Source: QWPN01 sp044360305
GTDB lineage: Bacteria; Planctomycetota; Planctomycetia; Pirellulales; UBA1268
Reading direction: 5' to 3'
Assembly (NCBI GenBank): GCA_044360305.1
Contig: JBIKKQ010000037.1
Coordinates: forward strand, 1-23,329
Length of the DNA stretch: 23,329 nucleotides
The notes below the pieces were generated by a model that worked only from the letters and a program-made list of their open reading frames with translations, searched no databases and was not told where the DNA came from. The position numbers were made by a program, and so were the translations under genes. Every line of letters starts with the position of its first letter. Position 1 is the stretch's first letter. Positions 22,099 through 23,329 of the stretch are shown here, one piece after another.

Positions 22099-22986
22099 TC
22101 AGTCGGCGCCGCCGATCCGCAGCAGCGGCTTGAGGTCGCGATACGTCGCGGGCCCGATGCCATCCACCTCGAGGAGGTCGGTGAGCCGCTTGTAGGGGCG
22201 ACGTTCGATGATCCGGTTGGCGAGCGCCTCGCCGACGTGCGGCAGCCGCATCAGATCCTCGCGGGACGCCGTGTTGGGGTCGAGCGTGAAGCCGGCCGGC
22301 AGGGGGGCGCCGTCGAGGGCCCGGCGCAGTTCCCGCTCCTCGTCGCGCTCCAGTCGGCGTTCGGCAGGCAGGGAGTCCCAGACGGTATGGGCCCAGATGC
22401 CGGCGCCGTGCTTCGCCGCCTGGAGTTCGCGGTCGGCGAGGAACTCGCGGTAGTCGTCGGCCGACTCGCCGTCCCGCGTGGACCGGCTCACGCCGTAGGC
22501 CCGGGCGAGGCCGGCCGAGACGAGGTGGGCGGCGAGGTCGGTGCCGGCGGCGTCGAACACGAAGGCGTAGATCCGCTTGTGCTTCCCGTCCCCCCGGGCG
22601 TCGGCGAAACTGGTGTGGATCGTGAACGGTTTGCGGAGCAGGCGTCGGGTCTCGGCGGCTGCCTGCCTGGCGAGGTCCTTGGCGAGGGCGATTGACTCCG
22701 CGGCATCGGGCCGGGCGGCGGTGATGCCGAAGTAGCGGCGCTGGGCCCGCAGCCGGCGGGCGTCGGTCTCCCCCGCCACGTGCTGCTCGAGGCAGTCGGC
22801 ACCGTAGAGCCTGACGGTGTGCACCTGGCCGTCGGGCGTGCGCACGGGAAAACTGTCGCCGTCGGCCCATGGGGCATCGACGAGCGTGCAGCCCGCGATG
22901 GCCGTGAGTTCATCGCCACGAACCTCGGTGGCGACGACCGCGGTGGCGACGGCAAGGCAGAGCAGGGTGGCGGCAGTGTGCTGCAT
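22099..22986 (-). CDS. Secreted SNase-like nuclease with ComEA-type HhH
   Basis: A 295-aa exported protein. Residues 1-24 are a signal peptide (hydrophobic 5-20, cleavage near VRGDE). The staphylococcal-nuclease-like domain (about 30-205) has DGD at 42-44, RLYGADCLE with Arg59, Asp64 and Glu67, and Arg138 in KHKRIYAFVF; these align with Asp21, Arg35, Asp40, Glu43 and Arg87 of nuclease, at identical spacing within the RLYGADCLE motif. A charged linker leads to a ComEA-like double helix-hairpin-helix (about 235-289): LDPNTASREDLMRLPHVG and LLEVDGIGPATYRDL. A fused DNA-cutting and DNA-binding protein outside the membrane suggests DNA uptake or nutrient scavenging. Its 5' end is at 22986; GGCTACACT at 23010-23018 is a possible -10. 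Confidence 0.86.
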   Translation of the reverse strand: MQHTAATLLCLAVATAVVATEVRGDELTAIAGCTLVDAPWADGDSFPVRTPDGQVHTVRLYGADCLEQHVAGETDARRLRAQRRYFGITAARPDAAESIALAKDLARQAAAETRRLLRKPFTIHTSFADARGDGKHKRIYAFVFDAAGTDLAAHLVSAGLARAYGVSRSTRDGESADDYREFLADRELQAAKHGAGIWAHTVWDSLPAERRLERDEERELRRALDGAPLPAGFTLDPNTASREDLMRLPHVGEALANRIIERRPYKRLTDLLEVDGIGPATYRDLKPLLRIGGAD

Positions 22987-23051
22987 GAGGCGTCCTCGGG
23001 CGCCGAAACAGTGTAGCCTTCCGTGAATGGACGACGGGCCGTGGTGTGTTC
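22987..23051. other. Intergenic leader of the SNase gene
   Basis: This gap carries GGCTACACT on the minus strand (23010-23018) as a candidate -10 about 24 nt from the start codon of the nuclease. The -35 is not convincing. The same 9-mer occurs on the plus strand at 2321-2329 upstream of the 2407 gene. Confidence 0.3.
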
Positions 23052-23182
23052 ACGCAGATCCGCGGCGTCATGCCGAGATCTGCTTGGCGGGCCTCCGCCC
23101 GCTGGTTCGAGGCCGCCATCCCGGCGGCCATTCTTACCGTGCGCTACGACTCGGTAATCCGCCGTCGTGCGCCCAACCGCAC
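23052..23182. repeat. 131-bp structured repeat, copy 1
   Basis: First of two near-identical copies at a 147-bp period. It begins ACGCAGATCCGCGGC and ends GCGCCCAACCGCAC. It can fold into successive hairpins: GCAGATC/GATCTGC, GCGGGC/GCCCGC, GGCCGCC/GGCGGCC and TTACCG/CGGTAA. No open frame with coding character was seen. Only three bases differ from copy 2, all in the first hairpin. Confidence 0.9.
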
Positions 23183-23198
23183 GCAGCGGGCTGTTTGT

Positions 23199-23329
23199 AC
23201 GCAGATCCGCGGCATCGTGCCGCGATCTGCTTGGCGGGCCTCCGCCCGCTGGTTCGAGGCCGCCATCCCGGCGGCCATTCTTACCGTGCGCTACGACTCG
23301 GTAATCCGCCGTCGTGCGCCCAACCGCAC
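23199..23329. repeat. 131-bp structured repeat, copy 2 (window-end)
   Basis: Second copy after a 16-nt spacer (23183-23198). It is identical to copy 1 from about base 26 onward. The three changes improve the first stem here, GCGGCA now pairing with TGCCGC beside GCAGATC/GATCTGC. It reaches the last base of the window, so a longer array may continue beyond. Confidence 0.9.

Noticed and set aside
23081..23110. GGTTCGA T-loop-like string suggesting a tRNA-like element in the repeats
   Set aside because: The flanks do not form a T stem and no anticodon or acceptor arm can be drawn.
23171..23200. Possible integron attC site (GCCCAAC core)
   Set aside because: A matching GTTRRRY box at the other end of the structure was not found; no integrase or cassette genes are seen.

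Overview
The window is GC-rich bacterial chromosome, most likely from a planctomycete (Pirellulales-like). The reasons are the GC-rich codon use with many GTG starts, several membrane proteins with MJ0042-type CxxC zinc ribbons, large numbers of secreted amidohydrolases and FHA/ACT proteins without classical operon partners, patchy use of Shine-Dalgarno sites, and at least one probable leaderless promoter. This placement is inference from protein style; no rRNA is present.

Layout. Positions 1-160 hold hairpins and a 33-bp tandem repeat. The minus-strand pair 160-2192 is an HD phosphohydrolase and a zinc-ribbon membrane protein. Then come a degenerate zinc-ribbon protein (+), a tandem ACT protein (-), a hotdog thioesterase (+), a tandem FHA protein (-) and a small 83-aa protein (+). 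Minus-strand block 5610-12162 carries two translationally coupled secreted amidohydrolases, tRNA-Val(UAC), a REP-type inverted repeat, aspS, a two-helix membrane protein, dcd and nth. From 12161 the plus strand runs almost without gaps: DUF309, a LON-N-domain protein, folE, an 8-helix membrane protein, a zinc-ribbon membrane protein, a 1007-aa FAD/Fe-S/CCG oxidoreductase, moaD, moaE, moaA and a cysteine-desulfurase-family protein. A YkgJ-type Cys-cluster protein with its own promoter follows, then, convergent, a secreted SNase/ComEA-HhH fusion. The right edge (23052-23329) is a tandem pair of 131-bp structured repeats cut by the window end.

How genes work together. moaD, moaE, moaA and the cysteine-desulfurase-like gene form a compact molybdopterin (MPT) cluster with overlapping or 1-3 nt junctions; MoaA makes the precursor from GTP, MoaD/MoaE add the dithiolene sulfur, and the desulfurase-like protein is a candidate sulfur source for MoaD. 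dcd (dUTP/dTTP supply), nth (base-excision repair) and aspS are housekeeping genes. The AspRS has His31 and Gly83, the pair associated with non-discriminating enzymes, which predicts GatCAB-dependent Asn-tRNA synthesis.

Most noteworthy: (i) the downstream member of the amidohydrolase pair has lost nearly all metal ligands that its upstream paralogue keeps, so it looks like a secreted pseudoenzyme partner; (ii) MoaE carries an Arg/Gly-rich RGG-like tail not usual for the family; (iii) the FAD/Fe-S fusion has one ruined and one intact CCG domain; (iv) structured repeats lie at both window ends and a perfect 26-bp inverted repeat sits at the aspS stop codon. No CRISPR array, insertion sequence, prophage or defence island was seen.
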